42,298 nt of DNA from Oscillospiraceae bacterium (lineage in GTDB: Bacteria; Bacillota; Clostridia; Oscillospirales; Ruminococcaceae): assembly GCA_017513135.1 (NCBI GenBank), contig JAFWDH010000004.1, positions 1 through 42,298 of the forward strand. The letters are read 5' to 3'. Below the pieces are notes generated by a model. It ran no database searches, had not been told where the DNA came from, and saw nothing but the letters and a program-made list of their open reading frames with translations. Position numbers and translations under genes: made by a program. The stretch's first letter is position 1. Every line of letters begins with the position of its first letter. This document shows positions 24,873-31,890 of the stretch, piece after piece.

Positions 24873-25061
24873 TCATTCCTTCCCGTCAGTGTCGGAACGG
24901 TTTCTGCCCCTGTTCCTTTCTCTGACGCATTGAGTCAGAAGATACTCTATCTGCCCGTTTATGGATCGGAAGTCGTCTTCTGCCCACTTCGCAATCTCTG
25001 CGTACAGAGATGAAGACAGTCTCAGCGGTATCTGCTTTTTGCCTTCAGCTTCCCTATCCAT
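24873..25061 (-). CDS. ribbon-helix-helix (Arc-like) DNA-binding protein
   Basis: A 62-residue protein: a basic N-terminus, then the strand KKQIPLRLSSSLYAEIAKWAEDDF and the second helix INGQIEYLLTQCVRER. This is the beta-alpha-alpha layout of Arc/MetJ-type regulators, with K-Q-I-P-L-R-L as the DNA-contacting strand. It lies 19 nt downstream of the SPFH gene on the same strand, a pairing I recall from other Clostridia. It may repress its own operon through the palindrome in the SPFH promoter (inference). A GAGG ribosome site lies 7-8 nt upstream. Confidence 0.8.
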   Translation of the reverse strand: MDREAEGKKQIPLRLSSSLYAEIAKWAEDDFRSINGQIEYLLTQCVRERNRGRNRSDTDGKE

Positions 25062-25080
25062 TAAGCGACCTCGCTTTCAT

Positions 25081-26085
25081 TTAATAAATGCTTCCGCTGT
25101 TCACGACGGGCTGAGCATCCTTGTTGCCGCAGAGCACGACCAGCAGATTGCTGACCATCTGTGCCTTTCTTTCGTCATCAAGCATGCAGACATCGTTCTC
25201 AGAAAGTTTTTTCAGAGCCATCTCGACCATCCCGACAGCGCCGTCCACTATCTTCTGCCGCGCCTCTATGATCGCTTCGGCCTGCTGTCTCTGCAGCATT
25301 GCTGCGGCGATCTCCGGTGCGTACGCCAGATGCGTGATCCTTGCGTCAAGTATCCGGATACCGGCGAGTTCCACTCTGTCCTGAAGTTCCTTCTCGATCA
25401 TTTCGGACACTTCTTCGGAATCACCCCTGAGCGAGACCTGCTGCTGTTCAAACTCATCGTACGGGTATCTTCTGACGACATCCCTGAGCGCTGAGTCAGC
25501 CTGGATCTGAACGAACTGCACATAATTGTCCACGTTGAACACTGCTTTCGCCGTGTCGATCACCTGCCATGTGACAACTATCCCGACTTCTATCGGGTTG
25601 CCCTGGGCATCATTGATCTTCTGCTTGTTGTTGTCGAACACCTGTGCCTTAAGCGATATGGTCGGTCTGCTGGACGTCTCGGCAGCAGTCGCCGTGATAT
25701 CGGTAGCTGCACCGTCTGTTGTCACGACTGCCGTCTGGTTCCTTCTGGCGGGATTGATAGCCGCGCAGAACGGATTGACTCTGTAGAACCCTTCCTTCTT
25801 TATAGTCCCGTAGTACTTTCCGAAAAGGGTGAGCACCAGAGCTTCGTTCGGGCGCACGGTCTTTAATCCGAGCCAGAGTATCCATCCGAAAGCCATATAA
25901 AGCGCTCCTGCGATTATCATGAAGACTCCGAGCGCTCCGCTGTGGCTCCCTGCCTGGATCGACGAGCCTCCTACTATCAGGAAGAATGCAGCAAAGTAAG
26001 CGGCTATCGATATGAACAGCATCAGCCATCCGTTGACTGGGGTTATCTCTTTCTCTTTATACGAGAGATTATGTGTATCAGCCAT
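25081..26085 (-). CDS. SPFH/Band-7 domain membrane protein
   Basis: A 334-residue protein with two membrane helices (about 19-40 and 50-73) followed by an SPFH/prohibitin domain that starts [20 protein letters not shown]. The domain includes [31 protein letters not shown] and ends in a charged coiled-coil segment rich in Ala/Glu/Gln ([20 protein letters not shown]). Such proteins form oligomeric scaffolds in membrane microdomains. There is no NfeD partner; instead a ribbon-helix-helix gene follows. The start is supported by GGAGGTAAATACC. Confidence 0.92.
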   Translation of the reverse strand: MADTHNLSYKEKEITPVNGWLMLFISIAAYFAAFFLIVGGSSIQAGSHSGALGVFMIIAGALYMAFGWILWLGLKTVRPNEALVLTLFGKYYGTIKKEGFYRVNPFCAAINPARRNQTAVVTTDGAATDITATAAETSSRPTISLKAQVFDNNKQKINDAQGNPIEVGIVVTWQVIDTAKAVFNVDNYVQFVQIQADSALRDVVRRYPYDEFEQQQVSLRGDSEEVSEMIEKELQDRVELAGIRILDARITHLAYAPEIAAAMLQRQQAEAIIEARQKIVDGAVGMVEMALKKLSENDVCMLDDERKAQMVSNLLVVLCGNKDAQPVVNSGSIY

Positions 26086-26113
26086 GGTATTTACCTCCTT
26101 GCTTGGTATTATT

Positions 26114-26141
26114 ATGATATCATTTTGATATTATCTGTCAA
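26114..26141 (-). promoter_or_regulatory. SPFH-RHH operon promoter with palindromic operator candidate
   Basis: On the minus strand TTGACA (26141-26136), 16 nt, TATCAT (26119-26114). A perfect 10-bp palindrome ATGATATCAT (26114-26123) covers the -10, and a related GATAATATCA lies in the spacer. Such paired half-sites suit an RHH repressor. Confidence 0.6.
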
Positions 26142-26250
26142 TACCCTGTCGCATTTGAAATTGTTAATCTGCCGTGAACAATCTTCTGCCGGTATTGAAC
26201 GCCGTTTGGAACTCATCATATTATTAATTCAAAGGAGGCTGATAGCAGAA

Positions 26251-26673
26251 TTGAGAAACAGGTTATCATATCTTCTCTCAAGGATATTCGTGGGACGCTG
26301 CGGTTTTGATGACCTCAGCCTGTTCCTTATGCGCGCAGTTCCGCTTCCGTTCCTTCTTTCAGTGATCCTCAGAAAGGCGGCAGGCGGCTATTTTTCGATG
26401 TTCTTCTTCTCTGTATCGATGGTCCTGTTTCTGTGGTCGCTGTGGCGTGCATTTTCCACAAGCCTCTACAGCAGAAAATGCGAGAACGAGCACTTTCTTT
26501 CGTCTCCTATCCATCAGTCGGTGAACGGCGCAATGACGAGGCTCTCACAGAGCGGACACTACCGTTTTTTCCGTTGTCCCGGATGCAGACAGTGGCTCAG
26601 GGTCCCGAGAGGAAAAGGACGCATACAGATACACTGTCCCCACTGCGGTAACTCATTTATTAAAAAGACCTGA
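26251..26673 (+). CDS. membrane protein with C-terminal zinc ribbon
   Basis: About 140 residues. Two hydrophobic helices (MRAVPLPFLLSVIL and MFFFSVSMVLFLWSLW) are followed by a charged linker and a C-terminal zinc ribbon with CPGC (FRCPGCRQWLRVPRGKG) and CPHCG. The family, with its FRCPxCxQxLRVPxGKG wording, is common in Clostridia but of unknown function. I chose the TTG at 26251, 12 nt after AAAGGAGG; no ATG fits. The frame stays open far upstream into the SPFH promoter region, but that part shows no ribosome site. A bidirectional terminator follows. Confidence 0.7.
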   Translation: MRNRLSYLLSRIFVGRCGFDDLSLFLMRAVPLPFLLSVILRKAAGGYFSMFFFSVSMVLFLWSLWRAFSTSLYSRKCENEHFLSSPIHQSVNGAMTRLSQSGHYRFFRCPGCRQWLRVPRGKGRIQIHCPHCGNSFIKKT

Positions 26674-26679
26674 CATAAG

Positions 26680-26708
26680 CAAAGCCCGGATCGGTGATCC
26701 GGGCTTTG
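26680..26708. terminator. bidirectional terminator
   Basis: A perfect 13-bp stem CAAAGCCCGGATC / GATCCGGGCTTTG with a 3-nt loop, between the convergent zinc-ribbon and glycosidase genes. Confidence 0.88.
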
Positions 26709-26723
26709 TCATTTGATACAGAC

Positions 26724-27902
26724 TCAGTCGAACAGACAGTTTTTCTTCACAAGCTGCGCCATCTCATGAGCAAATCTGGAGATCTCGTGCTTGTCTCTTT
26801 GTTCCTCCGGCATGCTCCTCCATATCTCTATTCTGGCAGAGGGGGCATCCCACATCGGAACCATCTCGCAGGCTTCAAGAATATTGACGCAGTATTCCGC
26901 CGCATCCAGGATATCATCCGTCGTCTTGGGCTTTGACATGAACAGCGTCGTAGGCTCGACCCTGAGGGCATCCTCAACAGCCTTGACAGCTCTGTAGGCG
27001 TGTCCTTCCTTATTGGCGTTGGCAAGTATCCTTCCTGTAGTCCTGTTGCGGAAGAATCCGAACAGTGCTGCGATGACAGAGGGATCCCTGATCGTACCGT
27101 CGTCATACACCAGTCCGTGGATGTCACCCCAGAAACCGTGGCTCACCAGATTGAAAAGATAGAATCCGATGTGATGACGGTTCAGAAGGTCAAGCTCCAC
27201 CTCATAAGGATTGGCTCTTCCCACGCATCCGGTCTCTGTGTTGAGGATGGGCTTTCCGAGCTTCTTTCCGTAATCCTCCGCGACAAGGATCGCCGCCTCG
27301 ATATCCTTTCTTATGCTGAGATAGTCGTGGAAACAGATGACGTCGACCAGATCGTTGGATGATCTCAGATGATCCACGTTCTCATGTCCTACTGTCATGC
27401 ATCCTTCCGGATCTGCCCTGCGGACTATGTCACAGAGACGTCTCACATACTTCTCGAGCTGCGCAAACCTTCTCTCGTATTCCTCCCTGGAGATCTCCTT
27501 CGCTGTGTTCATGTAATCATTGCACATCGGCTCATTGATGACATCCCACATAAGGATATATGGTTCGTCCCTGAACCTTGAGATGAAAGCGTTGGCATAT
27601 CTCTCCGCTCTCTGATACCATTCCTCGCTGGGTTCAGTATACTCGTGGATATAGTTTCCGTTGAAAAGGATGGGCATCGAACTGAGGCCGAATCTCCAGC
27701 ATGTGCTCATAAAGTTCTCAAGCATGCCGTAGTATCCTTCAGGGTCCTTCTCATAGGTCTCCATGTCCATCCAGAATCTTGTGCTGTTTATAGTCAGCCT
27801 CTGAGCGTATGAAAGATGGCGCTCAAGAGTCTCCTGGTCTTTTGCTTCTCTCGGGTTGTAGCATACTCCCCTTATGTGACTGTAATCACTTAACGGTCTC
27901 AT
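26724..27902 (-). CDS. GH5-like glycoside hydrolase (cytoplasmic)
   Basis: A 392-residue TIM-barrel glycosidase related to GH5/cellulase-type enzymes. It begins RGVCYNP, then RLTINSTRFWMDM. The acid/base is Glu124 in MWDVINEP and the nucleophile is probably Glu223 in PILNTETGC. The His-rich positions VGHENVDHL and ICFHDYLS lie between them as in the clan. No signal peptide, so it acts on imported oligosaccharides or glycosides. The ATG at 27902 is chosen because GGAGG lies 6 nt upstream and homology starts there; a longer frame to 27998 lacks support. No sugar transporter is adjacent, and the substrate cannot be assigned. Confidence 0.88.
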   Translation of the reverse strand: MRPLSDYSHIRGVCYNPREAKDQETLERHLSYAQRLTINSTRFWMDMETYEKDPEGYYGMLENFMSTCWRFGLSSMPILFNGNYIHEYTEPSEEWYQRAERYANAFISRFRDEPYILMWDVINEPMCNDYMNTAKEISREEYERRFAQLEKYVRRLCDIVRRADPEGCMTVGHENVDHLRSSNDLVDVICFHDYLSIRKDIEAAILVAEDYGKKLGKPILNTETGCVGRANPYEVELDLLNRHHIGFYLFNLVSHGFWGDIHGLVYDDGTIRDPSVIAALFGFFRNRTTGRILANANKEGHAYRAVKAVEDALRVEPTTLFMSKPKTTDDILDAAEYCVNILEACEMVPMWDAPSARIEIWRSMPEEQRDKHEISRFAHEMAQLVKKNCLFD

Positions 27903-28093
27903 ACGTAACCTCCAATCAAGTCTGTACTTCGGCTTTTCCCGGGCCGTTCTTATCCTGATTATAGCATAGCGGGACCCCTTCTCCCCTGTCGCTTTCAAGA
28001 GAAAAACATATGCCGCATTTGTGCAAATTTCCGTTTTCGTGCCCGAATGAAAGTCTTTATTTTCTCCCTTCCGAATATTACATTCAGGATTTT

Positions 28094-28114
28094 TATATGT
28101 TAAGATTACATATA
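28094..28114. promoter_or_regulatory. inverted repeat upstream of the CarD-like gene
   Basis: TATATGT (28094-28100) and ACATATA (28108-28114) flank 7 nt, 33 nt before the start codon. It is in the position of a promoter -10 or operator. No clear -35 was found. Confidence 0.35.
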
Positions 28115-28146
28115 GGCAAATATATCTGCCGGAAAGACGGAGTTAA

Positions 28147-28656
28147 ATGTACAAAGTCAACGAAATCGTCTCATACAGCTCTCAGGGCATCTGTGAGATC
28201 ACCGAGATATGCCAGCGCGAGATCGCAGGCATCGTCATGGATTACTATGTCATGAAGCCCGTCTTTGACAGCAGATCCACTGTTTTCGTCCCGGTCTCAA
28301 ATGAAAAACTGGTCTCAAGGATGAGAAAAGTGATGAGTCCCGGGGAGGCTTCCGAACTGATCGAAACGATAAACGACGGTGAGATCCTTTGGGTGGACAA
28401 CGATGCCGAAAGAAGAGACCTTTATCAATCCATTCTGACCGAAGGCCTTCCCTCAAGACTTGCCGCTCTGCTCCGCACGCTCATCCTCAGGAAGCGTACG
28501 CTTGAGACAGCCTCAAGAAAACTCAGAAGCACTGATGAGACCTGTATGAGAGCAGCTGAAAAACTCATCGTAAGAGAATGCTCCTATGCCCTGGGAGAGG
28601 ATCAGGACTCTCTGACACAGCTCATCGCCTCTCTCATTAATGGTCCCGAAGTCTGA
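28147..28656 (+). CDS. CarD/CdnL-like transcriptional regulator
   Basis: A 169-residue protein. The N-terminal CarD/TRCF RNA-polymerase-interacting domain runs MYKVNEIVSYSSQGICEITEI through DYYVMKPVFDSRSTVFVPV. It is followed by an all-helical C-terminal domain (SRLAALLRTLILRKR, AEKLIVRECSYAL), the standard CarD layout that stabilises open promoter complexes. The length is normal. It is monocistronic: an inverted repeat lies upstream and a T8 terminator follows. CarD-like paralogues are frequent in Clostridia and this one may be a minor paralogue. Confidence 0.88.
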   Translation: MYKVNEIVSYSSQGICEITEICQREIAGIVMDYYVMKPVFDSRSTVFVPVSNEKLVSRMRKVMSPGEASELIETINDGEILWVDNDAERRDLYQSILTEGLPSRLAALLRTLILRKRTLETASRKLRSTDETCMRAAEKLIVRECSYALGEDQDSLTQLIASLINGPEV

Positions 28657-28680
28657 GTAACTCATATAGTCCCTGTCACA

Positions 28681-28719
28681 CTGCAGCACGGTCTTATCCG
28701 CTTGCTGCAGCTTTTTTTT
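28681..28719 (+). terminator. terminator after the CarD-like gene
   Basis: Stem CTGCAGCA (28681-28688) / TGCTGCAG (28703-28710), then C and eight T's. Confidence 0.85.
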
Positions 28720-28748
28720 GCAGTTTCGCTGAGATTCTGATCTTACTG

Positions 28749-28776
28749 TTGACATACAGATCATCAATGATATACT
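28749..28776 (+). promoter_or_regulatory. promoter of the arsR-HMA-P-type ATPase operon
   Basis: TTGACA (28749-28754), 16 nt, TATACT (28771-28776): a near-consensus promoter with start point near 28783, directly before the ArsR-type operator. Confidence 0.8.
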
Positions 28777-28784
28777 TTTTACAG

Positions 28785-28810
28785 AACATATGAACAATTA
28801 TTCATATGAA
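28785..28810 (+). promoter_or_regulatory. ArsR/SmtB-type 12-2-12 operator
   Basis: CATATGAA (28787-28794) and TTCATATG (28801-28808) form an imperfect 12-2-12 inverted repeat centred on 28797/28798, the classical SmtB/CzrA operator form. It covers the first transcribed bases, so bound repressor would block initiation. Confidence 0.8.
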
Positions 28811-28823
28811 AGGATGAATCAAT

Positions 28824-29171
28824 ATGATCGACGAGAAAAACAACGGGAATATCGATCCCGCATCGATCGAGGAACTGAGACAGAGTCTTCCAGAAGACGA
28901 GATACTTTATGATCTTTCCGAACTGTTCAGAGTCTTCGGCGACACTACGCGGATCAAGATCCTTTACACTCTGTTCGAGAGCGAGCTTTGCGTAAATGAT
29001 ATTGCGCAGCTGCTGGGAATGACTCAGAGCTCCGTCAGTCATCAGCTTCGCATACTGAAGTCCGCGAAACTCGTTAAGTTCAAGAGAGACGGAAAGCAGA
29101 TGATCTATTCTCTGGATGACGATCACGTCAGGAGCATGATCTCGCTCGGTCTGGAACACACGGAAGAATAA
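28824..29171 (+). CDS. ArsR/SmtB-family metal-responsive repressor
   Basis: A 115-residue winged-helix repressor. The DNA-binding part is DIAQLLGMTQSSVSHQLRILKSAKLVKFKRDGKQ (within residues 58-95). The C-terminal helix has the complete alpha-5 metal site D-x-H-x10-H-x2-E (DDHVRSMISLGLEHTEE), the arrangement that senses Zn(II) or Co(II) in CzrA/SmtB. The alpha-3 site of CadC-type Cd/Pb sensors (ELCVCD) is incomplete here (ELCVND), which favours zinc. Its operator and promoter lie directly upstream and its targets, HMA protein and P-type ATPase, follow in the same operon. Ribosome site AAAGGATG. Confidence 0.92.
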   Translation: MIDEKNNGNIDPASIEELRQSLPEDEILYDLSELFRVFGDTTRIKILYTLFESELCVNDIAQLLGMTQSSVSHQLRILKSAKLVKFKRDGKQMIYSLDDDHVRSMISLGLEHTEE

Positions 29172-29198
29172 TCAATAATTCGATACGAGGATAATAAG

Positions 29199-29414
29199 AT
29201 GACTAAGAAATTCAACATTGAGGTCGACTGCGCGACATGCGCCGCAAAAGTAGAAGACGCGATCCGATCCATCCCCGGAGTAAAATCTGCCAGTGTCAGT
29301 TTTATGACTCAGAAGATGTCTCTGGAAGCAGATGAGGAAAGATTCCCCTCCATCCTTAAGGACTGTCTGAAAGCGGCCCGCAAGATCGAGCCTGAATTTG
29401 ATATCGAATTCTGA
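29199..29414 (+). CDS. free-standing HMA-domain metal-binding protein
   Basis: A 71-residue single heavy-metal-associated domain with the metal-binding CATC in VDCATCAAKVEDAI and the expected beta-alpha-beta pattern (SIPGVKSASVSFMTQKMSLEA). Related Zn/Cd ATPases often carry this domain at their N-terminus; here it is a separate protein 18 nt before an ATPase that lacks it. It probably delivers metal to the pump or senses it. Acidic C-terminus (EPEFDIEF). Ribosome site AGGAT. Confidence 0.88.
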   Translation: MTKKFNIEVDCATCAAKVEDAIRSIPGVKSASVSFMTQKMSLEADEERFPSILKDCLKAARKIEPEFDIEF

Positions 29415-29432
29415 TAAAGCTGGTAAAAGAAA

Positions 29433-31286
29433 ATGTCCAAGAAAGAAAAAAAGCGCTTCAGGCGCATCCTCATCAGCGCTGTCCTGACTGCAGCAGCCCT
29501 GCTTGTTCCGGATGTCCCCGGCTGGCTGGGTTATGTGTCAGTCGCACTGTATCTGGCGGCTTATGTCGTATCCGGGTCCGATGTTCTGATCAACGCTGTC
29601 AGAGGAATAGGTTCAGGAAGTGTTTTCGATGAGAATTTCCTGATGTCTGTCGCTACACTCGGTGCGATCGCGCTTGGAGATCTGACCGAAGCAGTTTCTG
29701 TTATGCTCTTCTACCAGATCGGTGAACTGTTTCAGTCTCTCGCGGTCAGCAGAAGCAGAAAGAACATAACCGCTCTTATGGACATCAGACCGGATACAGC
29801 CATGATCGAAACAGAGAGCGGAATGCAGGAGGTCGATCCCGAGAGCATCCCCGAGGGAAGCGAGATCATAGTCCGGACCGGTGACAAGATACCGATCGAC
29901 GGGGTCGTGACTGAAGGTTCAGGCGAACTGAACACGGCTGCGCTGACCGGAGAATCCAAGCCCAGATATGTAGTGCCCGGAGATGAAGTCATAAGCGGCT
30001 GTGTCAACAACGGCACGATGCTCAGGATCCGCACGACCAAGTCTTTCGGTGAATCCACCGTATCCAAGATCCTGGAACTCGTCGAGAATTCAAGTTTCAA
30101 GAAAGCAAAGGCAGAAGCATTCATCTCCAGGTTTGCTAAATACTATACCCCGGCTGTCTGCATAGCTGCTCTGATCCTTGCAGTGATTCCTCCGCTTTTC
30201 ACCGGCAGCTGGAGCGTATGGATACACAGAGCTCTGACATTTCTGGTCATCAGCTGTCCCTGTGCTCTGCTTCTCAGTATTCCTCTGGCATTTTTCGGGT
30301 CAATCGGAGGTGCATCCCGCTCAGGCATCCTGATCAAGGGAGGGACTGATGTGGAATCCCTGGCATCGATCAGGACTGCTGTGATGGATAAGACCGGCAC
30401 TCTCACAGAAGGCAGTTTCCGCGTTTCAGGTGTCAGTCCCGCAGACGGGATCGCGGCAGATCATCTCGTAAACGCAGCAGCCGCTGCTGAGACATATTCC
30501 ACACATCCGATAGCTAACGCTCTGAGAGAGTATGCAGGTACGACTGCCGATCCCTCACTGATAACTGAGGCATCGGATATCGCGGGTCAGGGAGTCAGAG
30601 CCGTCTGCGGAGGCAGTACGATCCTCGCAGGCAACTCGAAACTGATGAAAGCGGAGAATATCGCGTTTGTTACCGAATCTTTCTCAGGTACTACGGTTTA
30701 CGTTGCCGAGAACGGACAGTTTCTCGGAAGCATCCGCATATCGGACAGTCTCAAACCGACTGCCGCAGAAACGGTCGGTAGACTGGCATCTTCCGGAGTC
30801 AGGTGTGTGATGCTCACCGGAGACAGCGAAAACAGTGCAGCAAGCACCGCCGCGGAGCTGGGCATCAGTGAATACAGAGCCGGCCTCCTTCCTGCAGACA
30901 AAGTCTCCTTCGTAGAGAGTCTTATCTCTGAGCTGAACGGAAAAGGAACCGTTGCTTTCGTCGGGGACGGCATCAACGACGCACCGGTCCTGATGAGGGC
31001 AGATGTAGGAATAGCTATGGGAGCTCTCGGAAGCGATGCCGCGATCGAAGCTGCAGACATAGTTCTCATGGACGACGATCCCTCCAAGATCTGTACCGCC
31101 ATGGAGATATCACGAAGATGTATGCGTGTCGTGAAGGAGAATATCGTCTTTGCGCTGGGGATCAAGGCGCTCTGCCTTATTCTCGGAGCGCTCGGTATCG
31201 CGGGGATGTGGCCCGCCATATTCGCAGATGTGGGCGTGATGGTGATCTCCGTTATAAACTCCGCCAGACTGCTGAAAAAGATATGA
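29433..31286 (+). CDS. P1B-type Zn/Cd-exporting ATPase
   Basis: A 617-residue heavy-metal P-type ATPase. Intramembrane metal site CPC at 275-277 (ISCPCALL); actuator TGES at about 172-175; phosphorylated Asp319 in DKTGT; HP motif in YSTHPIANAL; nucleotide/hinge motif GDGINDAPVL; final-helix region GVMVISVINSARLL with the conserved Asp in ADVGVM. CPC together with that C-terminal wording fits the Zn/Cd/Pb group (ZntA/CadA) better than copper pumps. It lacks its own HMA domain, which is supplied by the upstream gene. Under control of the ArsR repressor. Start codon has only a weak ribosome site (GGTAAAAGAAA). Confidence 0.93.
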   Translation: MSKKEKKRFRRILISAVLTAAALLVPDVPGWLGYVSVALYLAAYVVSGSDVLINAVRGIGSGSVFDENFLMSVATLGAIALGDLTEAVSVMLFYQIGELFQSLAVSRSRKNITALMDIRPDTAMIETESGMQEVDPESIPEGSEIIVRTGDKIPIDGVVTEGSGELNTAALTGESKPRYVVPGDEVISGCVNNGTMLRIRTTKSFGESTVSKILELVENSSFKKAKAEAFISRFAKYYTPAVCIAALILAVIPPLFTGSWSVWIHRALTFLVISCPCALLLSIPLAFFGSIGGASRSGILIKGGTDVESLASIRTAVMDKTGTLTEGSFRVSGVSPADGIAADHLVNAAAAAETYSTHPIANALREYAGTTADPSLITEASDIAGQGVRAVCGGSTILAGNSKLMKAENIAFVTESFSGTTVYVAENGQFLGSIRISDSLKPTAAETVGRLASSGVRCVMLTGDSENSAASTAAELGISEYRAGLLPADKVSFVESLISELNGKGTVAFVGDGINDAPVLMRADVGIAMGALGSDAAIEAADIVLMDDDPSKICTAMEISRRCMRVVKENIVFALGIKALCLILGALGIAGMWPAIFADVGVMVISVINSARLLKKI

Positions 31287-31306
31287 TAATGATCAGTATA
31301 CAAAAG

Positions 31307-31334
31307 AAAAAGCCCGGCTGTTGCCGGGCTTTTT
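31307..31334. terminator. bidirectional terminator
   Basis: A 12-bp stem AAAAAGCCCGGC / GCCGGGCTTTTT with loop TGTT. It ends the ATPase operon and, from the other side, the HGPM-repeat gene. Confidence 0.92.
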
Positions 31335-31359
31335 GTGATTATTAACCGCGCTAATTCTG

Positions 31360-31674
31360 TCAGATCATGAATCCGAAAGCAGAAGCTATCAGGAGCATCA
31401 TCAGAAACGGGCCGAGGCATCCCAGGCATCCGAATCCTCTGCTGTAGCGCGGCCACGGGCGCATCCACCTTCCGAAATAGATCGGCCGGAAGAAGCGGGG
31501 GCCGTGATGGAATCTGTGGGCTCCCGGGCCATGCATCGGACCCATCGGACCGTGCATTGGACCCATCGGACCATGCATCGGGCCCATCGTGCCGTGCATC
31601 GGCCCATGCATTGGGCCGTGTCCGAATCCCCAGCCTGAATGGCTGCCCATGAAGTGCATATTATTTCTCATCAT
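31360..31674 (-). CDS. small His/Met/Gly-rich repeat protein with C-terminal membrane segment
   Basis: I do not recognise this 104-residue protein as a named family. Residues about 12-50 are repeats of GPMHGPM, containing many Met and His residues spaced 2-4 apart, a pattern able to bind soft or borderline metal ions. An Arg/Phe/Trp-rich middle (RFHHGPRFFRPIYFGRWMRP) follows. The end is GCLGCLGPFLMMLLIASAFGFMI, a Cys pair and one hydrophobic helix of about 17 residues. The start has GGAGG 7 nt upstream (ATG 31674 or 31671). Upstream lie a promoter, a yybP-ykoY-type aptamer and a terminator, so Mn2+ should control it. Function is unknown; a role in manganese or other metal handling at the membrane is inference. 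Confidence 0.75.
   Translation of the reverse strand: MMRNNMHFMGSHSGWGFGHGPMHGPMHGTMGPMHGPMGPMHGPMGPMHGPGAHRFHHGPRFFRPIYFGRWMRPWPRYSRGFGCLGCLGPFLMMLLIASAFGFMI
31528..31620 (-). repeat. short tandem repeats encoding HGPM units
   Basis: Tandem units of 9-12 and 21 bp (variants of GGACCCATCGG and CCATGCATCGG on the plus strand), with silent T/C differences between units. The variation indicates selection on the encoded residues rather than fresh slippage. Confidence 0.75.
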
Positions 31675-31706
31675 GTTTTTTACCTCCGTTTTGTATATCC
31701 AGCGGC

Positions 31707-31743
31707 AAAAAAAGACTTTCGCCGCTGCTGCGGCAAAAGTCTT
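31707..31743 (-). terminator. riboswitch expression-platform terminator
   Basis: On the minus strand AAGACTTTTGCCGC pairs with GCGGCGAAAGTCTT (14 bp, one G-U) around loop AGCA, followed by TTTTT. Its 5' arm includes the aptamer's 3' P1 strand (GCAAGACTTTT), so aptamer and terminator exclude each other. Confidence 0.85.
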
Positions 31744-31821
31744 GCTTTCTCATTTGGGTCGGACAACTGTCGGGATGACGGTGGCCAAATACGCTGTCTG
31801 CGTTAAGCTACTCCCTTTTGC
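31735..31821 (-). promoter_or_regulatory. yybP-ykoY-type manganese riboswitch aptamer
   Basis: On the minus strand: AAAAGGGAGTAGC (31819-31807) at the 5' side, GTCATCC in the middle loop and AGCAAGACTTTT (31746-31735) at the 3' side. These are the hallmark L1, L3 and P1 sequences of yybP-ykoY aptamers. P1 is AAAAG with CTTTT; a P3-type stem ATTTGG / CCAAAT encloses the GTCATCC loop. The class binds Mn2+ and usually switches genes on. Here Mn2+ binding would hold P1 together and prevent the overlapping terminator from forming, allowing expression of the HGPM-repeat gene. Confidence 0.88.
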
Positions 31822-31827
31822 ATCATC

Positions 31828-31856
31828 ATAGTACTGTGCTGAAGCGCCTGTGTCAA
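31828..31856 (-). promoter_or_regulatory. promoter of the riboswitch transcript
   Basis: On the minus strand TTGACA (31856-31851), 17 nt, TACTAT (31833-31828). The start point would fall just before the aptamer. Confidence 0.8.
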
Positions 31857-31890
31857 TATATCTGCGGTATTGTTTACGATTTGTCCACAA

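Noticed and set aside
25942..26250. 103-codon upstream extension of the zinc-ribbon membrane protein
   Set aside because: It runs through the SPFH gene start and promoter antisense; the only good ribosome site is directly before the TTG at 26251.
31528..31620. Tandem short repeats as a CRISPR-like array
   Set aside because: Units are only 9-21 bp, contiguous and in frame, with no spacers; they encode the HGPM repeats.
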